Shown one piece after another: positions 44,037 to 57,410 of a stretch of DNA of 64,000 nt (within the stretch, counting starts at the first letter, position 1; each line of letters starts with the position of its first letter). The position numbers were made by a program, and so were the translations under genes. The notes under the pieces are model-generated. The model ran no database searches, was not told the DNA's origin, and saw only the letters and a program-made list of their open reading frames with translations. The DNA comes from Quillaja saponaria. Taxonomy: Eukaryota; Streptophyta; Magnoliopsida; Fabales; Quillajaceae. The stretch covers positions 31,541,048 through 31,605,047 of the forward strand of contig CM055608.1 in NCBI GenBank assembly GCA_029379385.1. The letters are read 5' to 3'.

Positions 44037-47000
44037 AACCCCCTCCATAAACATCTATAGGTTGCTAACTACATGGAAAAGCTGCTGTGTACCAAGTTTG
44101 AAGAGTGGAAATAGATGTTGGGTTCATTTTTTTCTTGTTTATTTTGAACGGCTATATAATGGGTATTGGCTTTTGGACTAGCTTGTGATTGTTAGAAAAG
44201 AGAAATGTGTGTGCAATTTATTTGATATCTAAAGGGTTTCTGCTTTGTGCAACTCACAGTTGGATGTTCACTGATTCAAATATGTAGTAAGAGAAATAAG
44301 AAGCTACAGTGAGCAATACTTTTGCTGCAATGAGTTATAGTTCATTACAAAAGCTTCATAGAAACTCAAATTTTATAGTACATGACATGAATTTTATCGT
44401 ATATGACAAGCTAGTACCAATTCAGGTGTGTTTGTAATTTTGTATGTCTTTTGTCGTCACGTAGATAACAACTCTAATTATCTTGAAATTTAAGATTTTG
44501 TTGGGTTGAATTTCATCATCTGGCCTAAAGAACATATAAAACTAGTGTGCTGGAAAAATCTGTTTGGGGAAGACTAATCTTTTTGTCTTTGCCGGCAGAA
44601 GCCCTTTAGGCTTTAGCACTCCAAGCTTCAACCTTTTCTTTTTCTAGTGATTTGGTAATATAAATAAAGTTTTTAAATCTAATTTAACCTCTATATGATG
44701 TTACACATTAAGTTCTCTTTGAATGATGAAGCTTGTGGGGAAAGAAATAAAATAAAATATTTTGAAGATTCTAAGTAAAAATAAAAAAAAAAGGGAACTA
44801 TGGAATTAGTAGAATAACTGTTGGCAGTTTTTTTTTTTTTCCCCTTATCCCCTCTGATTCTTGGAGAAATGATTGTCTTAATATAGATTATAGGGAGCTA
44901 AATGTAGTGTAAAAAGCGAAAGAGAAAGGACAAACCAAATGGGCCATTAAAATTTCTTTAGGCCGAAAATTTCAAAATATTTAGATCTCTATTACTCAGC
45001 CCAAATAAATTGGGCTCCAGCCGAAAGCCTGATAATGAGCCGGCAATTTTGTCATTGTCTCTCACCCTCTTATGAGATTTGAGATGAGGCCCAAATGAAA
45101 GGGATTAGTTTTTCTTACTTCTTTCTTAGATATATAAAGATTTAAACCAAGGATTTCTCACTTTGTATTATTAACAAAAAAAATAGAAGAATTTCTCAAC
45201 TAATAGGTTAGTAGGTTCCATTAACTCACTTATTAAAGTGGAGTAATTGAGTCCACCTTGTAATTATGAGAGCAATTCTCATGTGTTAATACATCATTTA
45301 GTTGTTGATCCATTTTCTACTTTATTTTCATGACAATAAAATAATATAAAAAGGGCAATTAAATCCCACTAAACGTGACTCATTTATAAAATAAAAAAAT
45401 TATGCATTATGTAGAATATTTAAGAGTTTAATTTTATCACCATCTACTCTCATAATCTAATTAACTCCAAAGCATCGTTTAGATCTAATTAAGTTATTCA
45501 CTAATATCTTAATCTTATGAGAATTTTATTTTTCCTTTCATCTAATGGTATCATGCACTTAACAAGAATTAATACTTGACCATGTGTAGGATTATCCTTC
45601 TAATTTGTTTAGGAGAAGTAAAGTACTGTTTGGATCTCATAATGGACAATATACATGACAAGATCAAATTATTTTCTTATAAATTATTTTCTTTATAAGC
45701 TGTGTGGTGCTAGATCTCTAATCATTTTCTTTCTTTCTTTTTTTTTTTAAAAAAGGAAGGAAGAGAAAAGGCATTTGGGTTGGGAATCAGACCCAGATCG
45801 ATTTGCTTTACAATTAATTAATTAGGATTTCTTCAGTTTGTATGTATGTGTGCATGACAGCATTACTGTGTTTGTTGGATACTTGGATGTGCTGTTGTGC
45901 ACTTTCTGAATTCAGAAGCATGTGGTTATGGGGCCTCCAGTTCCTCACATGCATCCATGCAAGCACAAATTGTTTTAAATTAAATTTCACCATACCATAA
46001 ACAATATATATATATTTTATTTAACGTTAAGGTATATTTAGATTCGACGAGATAAAATAAAATTAAATGGGTTATCTTTATTAGTTAATATATAGACCAC
46101 CATTATAATAATATTAATAATGAATTCTCCTCTAAAGTGATTGTGAATTTATTGATAGAAAGCAGTTTAATTTGCAAAGAAAAATATTTGGTTACCATAT
46201 GTGACTATGTGAGGAGGGATCAATAACAAAAATTTGTATCGGATTTACATGCTTATAAGTTTGTCGACATTGATAAAAATAATATCAATTTTATTTTTCA
46301 TAAATAAGAAATAGAGCACATGTTATATTGTATTTATGCAAATACCAAATAATATAAGTTGTAGTTAAATATAGTTATTGGACTTACATATTTTTATTAA
46401 GTTATAATAAATATAGTGTTTACAAATTAAAATTTTAATAATAATTAATACTAAAATCTGTAATGTAAATAATTATTATTTTGTTTCATAAAAGATTATT
46501 AAACATGATTTTCGTGAGATTAAAAACAAAAAAAATTATTAAAGTAATGATTTTGAGTACGATGGAATTTGTTTTTTTAATTTTGAAAATATATATTTTA
46601 TACGAATCCTAAAGGGATTAACTTGTATGAATTTATGTACCCAAAAAAAAAAAATTATGAATTTATTTCGTGTTCGAATTACTTAATATAGATAACATAC
46701 GTTGCGTGAACAGATCGGGCAGGTTTGTAAGTATACATGGCTCTGTAAAAGAAGTGCAAGAGTGTTTGGCTTTGAAGTTTGAACAAAAGTGAAGGTGGTA
46801 GGCACCGCGGCATGCACGAGTGTCACTATTTTTAGGTGGTCGCGTCTGCGGTGGTGGACCTGAATGTGGAGGTGGACTTGTGATGTTGATGGTTTAAATG
46901 AAAGTCTACAATAAGGCAAAATTTGTCCAGCTAATCAGAAAGGTCTGTTTGGTAAATGTCAACCCAGAATAGGACATGCTTTTTTGTTCACTTTCCAACA

Positions 47001-47953
47001 ATCCGAAACTTCTACATCTTATTTCCACAACACCATTTGGCACGCTTCTTCCCTTCTAAATCGATTCAGAGTGGAAAGAAAATGGATTTCACTGGTAATT
47101 AACAAATGAACGTTCTAAAACACTCGTTAAGATAACTTTTTAAAAATATAAATTATATATTAAATAAAATTAAAATTATGACTAACAACAATATAAATAA
47201 CTATAAAATCTTGACAAGTGATTAAAAGAAATTATAAATAAATATCAATTTTAATGTTTAAGATTTGTTATGATTTAACAAAATCTAAACCAGGGTTTTA
47301 TGTTTACTTAAATTTTTTTCTAATGAAAATTTTAAAGTATTTATTACGGTGATAAATGTATAATTGTATATTACTTATATTGTTTTAAATTTTAAAAATT
47401 AGATTGATTGAATCATTCTCGTTAGAATAATCATTACTTGAATACTTAAAAATACTGTAGCCAGACAAATGAAATTACCTATTTACCCCAGTCATGGACA
47501 CTAGAACTACAGGTGATTAAGCCTCATTATGAGAAGGTCATAAGTGTCAAAGACTCATATTATTCAAATATGGATTTTTATTTCAATCATGCGGTGATAA
47601 AACGTCTGTCACATGGAATTCTATCACAGCAAGTTACTTTACTTCTGCCTTCTTAAATCTGAAACTTTATTAGATTCCAAACGTGATCACTGTAATAAAT
47701 AAAAACGTTAAAAAGCCCGGCAAATACAATTCACTGTATCTCTCCCTCCCTCTCCTAAATTTGTGTGTTCTGGTCTCATCCTTTTTTTAGCTCCCATGTC
47801 TAGGAGAGATTTTTTTCAATAAATGCCTTTCCTCTTCAATCCAGCAATGCAGATTCTGTGCCATTTTTAAGTACAGAACTTTTCCGCCAAGTTTCACACT
47901 TCGTTAATTCCAGTCCCTATTTTTCTGCAAAGTTTCAGTGGCAGAGGAGAGCC
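44037..47953. other. Spacer between the NPF and pectin acetylesterase genes
   Basis: After the NPF 3' region the sequence is AT-rich and without a credible gene. A GC-richer island at about 46690-46880 holds a GCACCGCGGCATGC palindrome-like core but no protein family. From about 46940 to 47060 there is GTCTGTTTGGTAAATG, a phrase often found at ends of small inverted-repeat elements, with CACCATTTGGCACG further on; the pairing is weak. The CT-rich part from 47740 is the likely leader of the next gene. Confidence 0.5.
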
Positions 47954-50900
47954 ATGGCGAACCTTTTGCGGGTGGGTATTTTAATAGGATTTTTTAGCAA
48001 TTGGGTTTATGGGATTGTGAATAATAGCCAATGGGTTGGGCTTCCGTTTCCGGAGTATCACTTCAATGAAACAGAAATGTCATTGTTGGAGGCTTATGAA
48101 GCATCCGCATTTGTGGGTAATACTCTAATGGTGGGTCTTACCCTCATTCGAGGTGCAGGAGCTAAAGGAGCAGGTACATTTCTATTACTGGCTTTCTTAT
48201 TTCCTGTCAATTCTTTTTCTTGTTCCTGATTTAAATATATGTGCTTAATGACTCCATCCTTTCCGTTTAATTCTTGTGGAAACAGATTGGTTTGCAATTG
48301 TAACTTTTTTCTCTCCCAGTTTTAAATAACTACTTGTTGCTTAGAATTCACTTTATCTGAAGGGGCAGAAGTTCTTTGTTATATTATATATATGTGTGTG
48401 CGATACCCCTGTAGTTATGTCTGCTTTCAGTTATTGTTGAATGTCTGATGGTCTTTGCAGTCACATTTATTACTTGGGTTTCTGTATGCTTTTGTTATAG
48501 TTTTCATAAATAATTAAGGAAAAAAACCATTTTGCTCATTGCCCAATGTGTCGCAGAGAGACTTACACCGTAATGCCTACTGCGTATTTTATATTATTTT
48601 CTTTAATCAATAATATTTTGCAACTGGTCTGGTTCTGTGGATGAGTTAATTATGTTTATCTGATATATATTAATTGCTTCAATATTTGTTAGTATTTCCT
48701 TTTTCCTACCTTCTATACTCTCTTCTTCACGCTGCTAATCCCATGACCTCCCCCTTCTCTCATGTGCACACAAGCTCACCAGCAACATAAGGATTGCTTT
48801 AACAAAGATAGATATTGGGGTGAGGTGAATTGAAGTAGGAATCTTTTACTTGTTGGTCGGAGACATTGCCACTTGACCAACACTTTTATTGGTGCATAGA
48901 GATGTAAAATTTTTCAGTGACCATCCCAGTCTATCAGCCATGTGTAGAAAAGAATAGTGTTGCTTATTTGGTTATAGCTTTTTACATGGTAATTTCCTAC
49001 GACCATGAAGTGTTGCTATATATTGGCTTGACATAAACCCTTGTTTTTTATACTGTCAGTTTGCTTGGATGGAACGTTACCGGGGTATCATTTGCATCGT
49101 GGATATGGTTCAGGAGCTAATAGCTGGCTCATTCAATTAGAGGTTTGTGAGGTGATAACTTATATAGGATGTAAAAGATTATTTTAACATGTACTGAGAC
49201 ATGTTCAAAATAAATTGTGGCAGGGAGGTGGATGGTGTAATAACGTTAGAACATGTGTATACCGGAAAAAAACTAGGCGTGGATCATCAACGTTCATGGA
49301 AAAGCAGATAGCTTTTACGGGAATACTGAGCAATAAGGCTCAAGAGAATCCAGGTTTCCTTAGTATTAACTACCAGGACTAGTCAAATTAGTCTCCTCTC
49401 TGTTTCTTGTTTGATAGACTGCAGCTGTTATTCATTATGTTATAACTCATTATTTATTATGTGGTTGCAGATTTTTTCAACTGGAACAGAGTGAAGCTTC
49501 GCTATTGCGATGGTGCTTCATTTACTGGGGATAGCGAACATAAGGTTAGCGAAATTCTAGCTTTTGAATTTTGATTACTACGTATGAAACATAATTCTTT
49601 GTCTGGTTGTCAACAAGATGAAGTAATCAATAAAAGTTGAAGTGTAGGGTTTTACAACCACAACAATTCTTATACCAAATATTTTATGGGGCAACAAATA
49701 CCTATCTATAGGATACCACCTGGTATCATTTGGTTCACCAGAGCAATCTGCAAGGCAAAGGAAGCATCAGTTTGAATGAAGATGTTTACCACACTTCTTA
49801 TAACTCTCTTCTCATTCTTAGCTCCATCCTTCTAAATTTTACGGTTTCATGATACAACACTACATGCTGTCTTGAAATTTAACGATGTGATCCCATGGTG
49901 TTGAACAAAATGACGCCTTATTATCTCTTGGTCTTCACTTTTGAAACAAAATGTTGCCTTATTCTTACACATGGCTGCACTGTTTGTTGAGAAGGCTGCA
50001 CAACTGCAATTTAGAGGACAACGAATTTGGTTGGCTGCAATGGAAGATTTGATGTCGCAGGGAATGCGCTATGCCAAGCAGGTATGATTGGCTTCATTAG
50101 TTTCTATTTTCCATCCATCATTTTCTTCTCTGAATATGTAATTCATATTTTATTTTTCCAGGCTCTTCTTTCTGGGTGCTCTGCTGGGGGCTTGGCATCT
50201 ATTTTACACTGTGATGAATTCCGGGACCTATTTCCCAGGACCACTAAAGTGAAGTGCCTGAGTGATGCTGGGTTATTTCTTGATGCGTAAGTAGTATTTC
50301 CCCTGGTTTTAATGGCTCCTTCACCACCAATACATGGTTTCATTTTTTTACATTAGCTGTCAATAATGATCCTCTTTGGGATTGTAGGCTTGATGTGTCT
50401 GGTGGGCGTACCCTCAGGAATTTATACAGTGGTGTTGTAGGGTTGCAGGTATAGCATTGGTTATAAGGCTGCTGCTTTACTCTAAAGAAATGAAGTCTGA
50501 AGCTTCTGCATGTTTTATGGTTTTATTTTCATTTGGGCTAACCTGTATGTCCTACATATACATGCATATAAAGGGCCTCTCAGTCACACTATACACATAA
50601 ATCCTATGTTTGATAACAAAAACAGGATATACAACATGGAGAAAATATCACTTAAAAGTTCTGAATAACATATTCTTGCATACATTATACATAATTTTAA
50701 GTTCTGCTGATGGAATATTTTCATAATATTACAGGGGGTGCAGAAGAATCTGCCACGCTTTTGTACTAACCACCTTGATCCCACTTCGGTAATCTCAGAA
50801 TTTTTTTTTTATAGAAATCTATAGAGCTTTTGCTTACTCTAAAATTGAACTTGCTGTTTAATTTATTTTCTCCTATTCAGTGCTTCTTCCCTCAGAATTT

Positions 50901-51678
50901 GATTGCCGGTGTTAAGACCCCACTATTTATCCTCAATGCGGCCTATGATTCATGGCAGGTAATTGATCATATTCATATTGTGGCTCTACTGGTTCACCTC
51001 ATGATGCATAAAGATAGAACCTTAGTTGTTATAATGCATCATGAGTAGCATTGAAAGTAATTAGTGACAAAAAAAGAAGATAAGTACTTATTTCTTCTTG
51101 ATATCAGATCCAATCCAGCTTGGCTCCACCTTCAGCAGATCCCCATGGCAATTGGCATGATTGTAGATTGAACCATGCAAAATGTTCAGCATCACAGATC
51201 CAGTTTCTTCAAGGTGATTATATATATATACGAAAAACTGTTTAACTCGAGTGTGTAGAGAAGCTTCAATAAATTAATAAAACAAATTAATCATTTCATT
51301 GTATCCTTGAAACAGGTTTTAGAAATCAAATGTTGAAAGCAATAACACAATTCTCAAGATCTAAACAGAATGGATTATTTATAAATTCATGTTTTTCTCA
51401 CTGCCAAAGTGAGAGGCAGGATACATGGTTCGCTGATGATTCTCCTGTAATTAGGAACAAGGTGAGCCTGATCCGAGACTATTTATTATGATTCACATGG
51501 CAGAAAATCACCGGAAACCTTTACTAGAAACTTAGTGAATCAAATATAATTGTATCTTGATGGTATGCAGGCAATTGCTCTGGCTGTTGGAGATTGGTAT
51601 TTCGACCGAGCTGGTGCTAAGGCCATTGATTGTCCCTACCCTTGTGATAATACATGCCATCATCTGACTTTCAGATGA
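47954..51678 (+). CDS. Pectin acetylesterase (plant PAE, CE13/Notum-like), 12 exons
   Basis: Exons: 47954-48173, 49060-49142, 49224-49353, 49471-49544, 49995-50081, 50162-50286, 50388-50448, 50735-50788, 50881-50958, 51108-51213, 51316-51461 and 51571-51678. The sum is 1272 bases, 423 residues, intact. The enzyme removes acetyl groups from pectin in the cell wall. A hydrophobic N-terminus (about 6-22) serves as signal peptide or anchor. The alpha/beta hydrolase triad can be read as Ser205 in LSGCSAGG, Asp301 in AAYDSWQ and His368 in NSCFSHCQ. Other family words are [21 protein letters not shown] as LEGGGWC, VRYCDG as LRYCDG, SDPHG as ADPHG, and the Cys-rich end [12 protein letters not shown]. 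The start ATGGCG at 47954 is chosen because it is followed by the signal; an open frame extends further upstream. Exon 2 is preceded by an 886-base intron. Confidence 0.94.
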
Positions 51679-54600
51679 GCCATTTCCTATCAATGATTTG
51701 AAGCTCAGAGTCTTACTAATTTATAGATTTCTATACGATATTGGAAAGAAATATGCAGTTCAATTTAAAGATTTAGAAAACAATAAAAGGAATAGCTGCT
51801 GAGAAGTGCAAACACAATCAGCCAGCCTTTTGCTATAATACTGAAGTTTCTTGGTGAAAACAATTTGTATTTTCAATTTCTTTTTTGTTTACTTATCTCA
51901 TTGCCGTAATTGGTGATTTATTACTTATTACTTATTTGTAGTTCTTGCTCATGTAGATTTCTTTCTAGATGATGTTGTCATTTCTGGTTTCCATTCTCTC
52001 AAAAGAAAGAAAAGGAAAGATGGATTATTTCTGTGATTTTCCATTTCTGGTCTGTGTTACCGTAGAATAACAAGTTCTTAACTTTCATGCCACATCTTGC
52101 TAAAAAAAGAAGGGCAAATATCAGTTTATCCTTCACGTGATTTTCACTGACAACATGTAATTTCCAAACTAATACTTTATTGGTCTACTTGTTAATGAAC
52201 CTTCATTCATTTTTAACGGAAAAAAGCCATGTGACAAACACGTGTAGTATCTAATTACAACATATATTGATTTTTACAAAAAGCACTCCAAAATTACATC
52301 AAAATAAGAACTATATGATAATTTTTTTCTAAATTTACAATTAGGTCAAACTTTACCATTAATAAATTTATATTATATAATAATTTCCTTCTAAATTTTC
52401 ACTAAATTTATTAATTATGTAATTTACTTTTACAAAATAAAAATATACGTGCACAACAAATGATTTTTTTCGTTAAAAATATATGTTAAAAGAATAAAAG
52501 TAGGATAATTGATAATGATATTAATTTTAAGTGAATAAAATAATAGTTCAAAAACTACAATAAAAATTATATAAAATACATACGGGTAAAATGATTTTGG
52601 TAATAAAATAATTATTTTACTTAAAAATTTAAACTTTTACATAAACTAGTTGTATACGTCAGAAACAACCTTGGCCTTATTTTAGTGTTGGAAACAAGTT
52701 GTTTTAATTCACAAGTAGGAGATTGAAACATGTGGCAATATTTGTGGCATGATTAGCGATGAAATAATTGGGTAAGGGTTGTACGATTCTTTATCAATCA
52801 ACTTTAATTAATTAGTCTTCGATTATCTGCTAGATAATTGAAGTGGGGAAGGTGCCTCTTCCATTCTCCATAAAATAAATGCGACAAAAATTGGAAACTA
52901 GAATTTAGTCATGGTTCAGAATTTAAAATACAAAAATACTAATAAGTTGTTGGCTCAAATTATAAATACACAGTTGTTAATTTATTTTGATATTAAAATT
53001 AAAATTTTTGAAAAATATTATAATATTAATTTTTTTTCTTCTCAAAACTCAAGAGTTAAATCCCTTTATACCTTCGAGTTTACTTTAAAACATGCTTTAG
53101 ATAATAATAAATAATAATAATAAAGAACAATAGAATGAAATTTCTCTGAAAAAACATAAGGCGAAAAAGAAACTCAATAACTTGGGGAGATTGGCCTCAA
53201 AACAAAGAAACTATGAAATTGACAGGGCAGGCCTTCAATTCCATGTCTTCAGGCAGTTTGTGGGTTCTGAGCCTTTAGCCATCATACATAGGAGACAACA
53301 AATATGCGATATGTTTCTTGATCCTCAGGTCATTTATGAGCAAATATTTGCTAATTTGGAATAACACGAATCAAGTCTAAACCCTATTCTCTTTTGCAGT
53401 TTCATCTTTTTCAGCAAAACTAATTGGAATAAATTCTGGGCTTTGCCTATTTTATCTTATACTTGGTGCTTAATGATCAGTATCTGAGTGAAAATTGGCA
53501 ATTTCTGCTCAACAACATCTGGGTCTTTTCTCTCTAGCAAGAGAGTAACAGGCATTGCTTTCTTTGGTAAATACAAAGCCCTCACTCCTTAATTCCTTAT
53601 GCTGATAGTTATTCTTTGTTTATAATGTTTATGTCAACTTGTGCCTTAGTCTTATTCGACTTTACTTTCTAAAAAATATTATGCATGAATATCTGTCACC
53701 CAGAACAAAATCCCCTGATAATGTTATCTTATATATCTTCAACACAATTATTTATCATTATCAGTTTATAATTGTCATGGCCCTTTGGTATATTATTAGT
53801 ATTTTTTTATTCCAATAATTGTATGCAAGCAAGGAATCCAAACACATACAGTTTTCAGAAGTAAGTATTATCCTGAATAGTCATACTTGGGATTGCATTT
53901 CCACCATTTTCATTACCATTGCTTGGGATTTTTTGTTCTTTTCCTATACACTGTTTAACAATGATTCTGGGGTACTGGGGTCCCAATAATTTGTTTCACA
54001 TGTGTCATGGGATTTTATACATATATAATCCTTTGCCTGCAAATTAAAGAATTAACATACCCATTAATTTTTAATGACAGTGTGGACTTCTGCAATATGG
54101 TTGCACATGGAAATCCAAATGGTCTGTGAAAGAAAAGAATGGGGTGACTTAGTATGTATGCTCATGAACATTGTCCTTTTGAGTAAGTCATCCTTAACAC
54201 TTAGAAGATATTCAGAATTTGTTTATTAAAATCGAACTTTTATGTCTGGTAAGGAGAAAGGGAAAGCTGGGAAGAAAAATGCAAAACAGGCCTAGCAGCT
54301 GTTTCTAAAATGGTTTGTTTCAAACATTTATAATTATATCAAACAAGAAAAGAGTAATGTGACAATTATTACATTGCATACTGGCTTTTCACCTTGCTAT
54401 AGTCCGTAAAGGGTGAAAATCAAGTACATATTGTGTACAGTAAATTCTCATGATTCTGGGTTTTGCATAATTTTTACGATTCATCTGGTGCAAGCACTTG
54501 GAAAGAAAGATTCAATCCATGTCTTAATGATAGGAGGGTGATTCTTCGTAAAAAAAACGGTGATTCTTCATAAAAAAAACTCACCTAAGAAGATACCCCA

Positions 54601-55770
54601 TCCTTTTCAAGTTTTTCTGAGTCACTTTTTTGTCATGTTCTGTGAAAACACAAGAACCCTGTTTCTTCTCTTGCCATTTCTGTATCAATAGATACCCATT
54701 GAAGGGACCCTATTCTTGTTACATTAAAGGTGTTAGAATCTTAGCCCCACGCTGGGGACAGTGCATACGGTATTCTTTTGTCATAAATGGTACAAGCCTG
54801 TCACCATCTCATACACTGTACACTTATGCTGATTTTCACTTTTTTAGGAGGTGGTGTCATTATGTCCTAAAGAAAATTGTGTTAGTAATCTTATCAGACA
54901 TGAAATTTGTGGCCTTAATTGGATTGGATTTGGGAGTGATTCCCAATTTTAGTTTTTCTTTACTACAGTGAATTGCTGTAAACTTTTATGTGCAGCTTTA
55001 GCCTCTTGGATATTTATTTAGTGGAAATAATTCCATGCTAGCAATAGGAGTTCATATTGTACATCAGGGGAAGACTTTTGGACTTTGTAAAGCAAAGGAA
55101 GACAGCTATAATTTCTTGTGTTGAGCCATTGAGGCTTGAAGATAGAGGAAGTGACTTAAAAACTGTCATAAAAGTGAAAACCATCACCACTGTTAGAGAC
55201 AGTGAAAGACGCCCATTTTAGAAAATTGGTCCCTTCAGTTTTGAACTGGCAAAATGATTAATATGGCCATTTTCATGCATTTTTCAATATGAGAAGGATC
55301 AAGAAGGGAAAAGATGGATCATGCTAAGGTAAACAATAAAACCCTTGGAAGCCAAAAGATACTTAGATATAAACAGATAGAGTTAAATCCCTCTCTGAAC
55401 TTAATTACAACTGTGGTAATGTAGGAACAGAACCATCATATTAAAATGCAAAATGTAAAGAATGCATTGCTCTCTATAGTTTGCAGATAAAATTACAATC
55501 TGTGAATCAAAAAATAACCAAAGAATATGAGAAAGAACACTGGAACAAGCCTTATTCAGCAGTATTAACAAGTTGAAGGGAAAAAAAAGCTCAAATCAAT
55601 CTCAACTTATATGGTAACATAAAACTGAGAGGTTCCTGTAACAGACACATTTACAATAAGGAAAAAAAGAAGAAAGAAATTTATGGCACACACCTGTGAA
55701 TTGTGATCAGAAGGCATATTTTCTGACCCATTCCATACTTGGATCAGAGGCTGCACATGGTATATATAGG
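51679..55770. other. Spacer between the PAE and MYB genes
   Basis: The first few hundred bases are the PAE 3' region. About 52200-53160 is very AT-rich. From 53160 to 55700 the composition is more mixed, and short open frames (for example 53182-53364 and 54630-54971) occur, but none resembles a known protein or shows splice-linked continuation. The last part is the 3' region of the MYB gene on the minus strand. I see no tRNA or recognisable microRNA sequence. Confidence 0.5.
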
Positions 55771-57410
55771 CTAAAGGGTTTGTCCAAAAGTCACTGCAAG
55801 TCTTTGCAGATCCTTATTGTACATATCTGAAGTTTGCAAAGCCAGTTGGTGTTGGCCATGATGCCAACTAGTACTTGATTCGTCTATTATGAATCCTGTT
55901 TCTGGTTTAACCTCACTGTAGATAGGTTGAGAGCTTTGGTTCTGCACTGTGGTTCCTAGCGGGAATGGGGTATTGAGATATTCAGACCATTTAATTTCTT
56001 CTGTTTCTCCTTGCAAGGGATGGACACGAGTGACTTCTCTATCAGATTTCACAGAATCTGCTAGTCCCCATGAGAAAGTGTTGTTCTCAAAGAAGTTACT
56101 GATACTTTGTAATTGGGTGCTGCTACTGCTTCCATTGCTGTTACTACCATTGTTACTGAAGGCGCTGGCTTCCCAGTTCTGAACCCCATCAACTGTGCCA
56201 GATGCCATGGAAGGATTTCTAGAGGGAAGACTAACAGAAGGCTTTACATGTGTTGAAGTTGGGAAAATTGAGCTTGACATTGAATGGAGCATAGGGGAAT
56301 TCATATTAGAATTAAACTGATCAGAGATAACCTCAGAAGTCGACCTCGAATATGGGAAGAAGCATAGAGAGGCGTTTGGATTTACAGAAATCCCATTGTT
56401 GGGACAATAGTTCAACTGCTGGAAAGAGAAATAGCCCACCATGTCAGAAGGCCTGCAACTCGTTGTGGTGCTTTCATGGAAGGTACTACACCTATCAAGG
56501 AATAATTCTTGGTTGGGTTGCCTGCTTGTCAAATTGCTGCTGCTAGTGCTTGTATGATTAAACTTGGAACTGCAAGAAACTTCAAGTGGGTACCTGTCTG
56601 CAGCCACCAAAGTTGGCTCTGTTTTTGCTGCCTCAGCAAGGCTCAACTCATTGGATCCTACAGATGCTTTCTCATTGTTTTTGTTAGCTTCAGGTGGCAT
56701 GTCTTTCTCACTCTCAACCTGAGAGAGTGGCTTGTGAGTGTTGGGGTCAATACCTCTTTGCCTGAGCTTCTTCTTAAGGCTAGAATTCCATAGATTTTTA
56801 ATCTCATTATCAGTTCTTCCAGGTAGCTGAGCTGCAATCTGAGACCACCTGATGAAGTAGCAAACCACCAAAAGGCACATACATCAACCATGGGAACAAT
56901 AATTATCTGATTGATGTGCTAAAAGGCAATAGTAATTGAATAAACTAAGAAAAAAGGCCTTATGAATAGTAGTCTCTCCAATGAACAATAATTTTTACCT
57001 GTTGCCAAGAACTGCATGGAGTTCAATTATCAAGTTCTCTTCCTGGTGTGAGAATGCCCCTCTTTTCAAATCAGGCCTCAGGTAATTTATCCACCTCAAC
57101 CTGCAACTCTTTCCACATCTGTGCAGACCTGCCAATATATTACACATGTAAACAAGGAAAACCCAGAAGCCAGAATGACTTCATATTCCTTGGAGGCTTA
57201 ACTACATTGCAGTGACAGGAGACAAATTAAGGAATGAAGAAAGAAAGAGAAAGTACGCATAGGTAAGTGTAATGTACCAGCTAGTTTGGGGACAGAGCTC
57301 CAACACCCATGACCATGCTTTGTTATATAATTCAAAAGCTTTTCATCTTCCTCTGGAGACCAAAGGCCTTTCCTCAGTCTCTGCTTGTAACAGCAAGAGT
57401 GCCTTCCCAT
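55771..57410 (-). CDS. MYB61: R2R3-MYB transcription factor of the MYB61/MYB50/MYB86 group, three exons
   Basis: On the minus strand the exons are 57410-57278, 57128-56999 and 56848-55771, 446 residues, intact. It starts [20 protein letters not shown], then the R2 repeat (about 12-63, helix words [11 protein letters not shown] and [20 protein letters not shown]) and the R3 repeat (about 65-114, [20 protein letters not shown], then [20 protein letters not shown]), with the regularly spaced tryptophans of MYB DNA-binding domains. The intron positions, after LAG and within GNR, are the standard ones for R2R3 genes. The C-terminal 330 residues are Ser/Asn-rich and probably activating. The N-terminal sequence closely follows Arabidopsis MYB61 and MYB50 as I remember them; MYB61 affects xylem, lignification, seed-coat mucilage and stomatal aperture. 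The exact orthologue within the group is not certain. Confidence 0.93.

Noticed and set aside
46683..46919. Minus-strand frame over a GC-richer island
   Set aside because: The peptide is His/Thr-rich without family resemblance, and no neighbouring exons or promoter are visible.
53182..54971. Short open frames between the PAE and MYB genes (53182-53364, 54630-54971)
   Set aside because: No similarity to known proteins, no linked exons, and lengths expected by chance in moderately mixed sequence.
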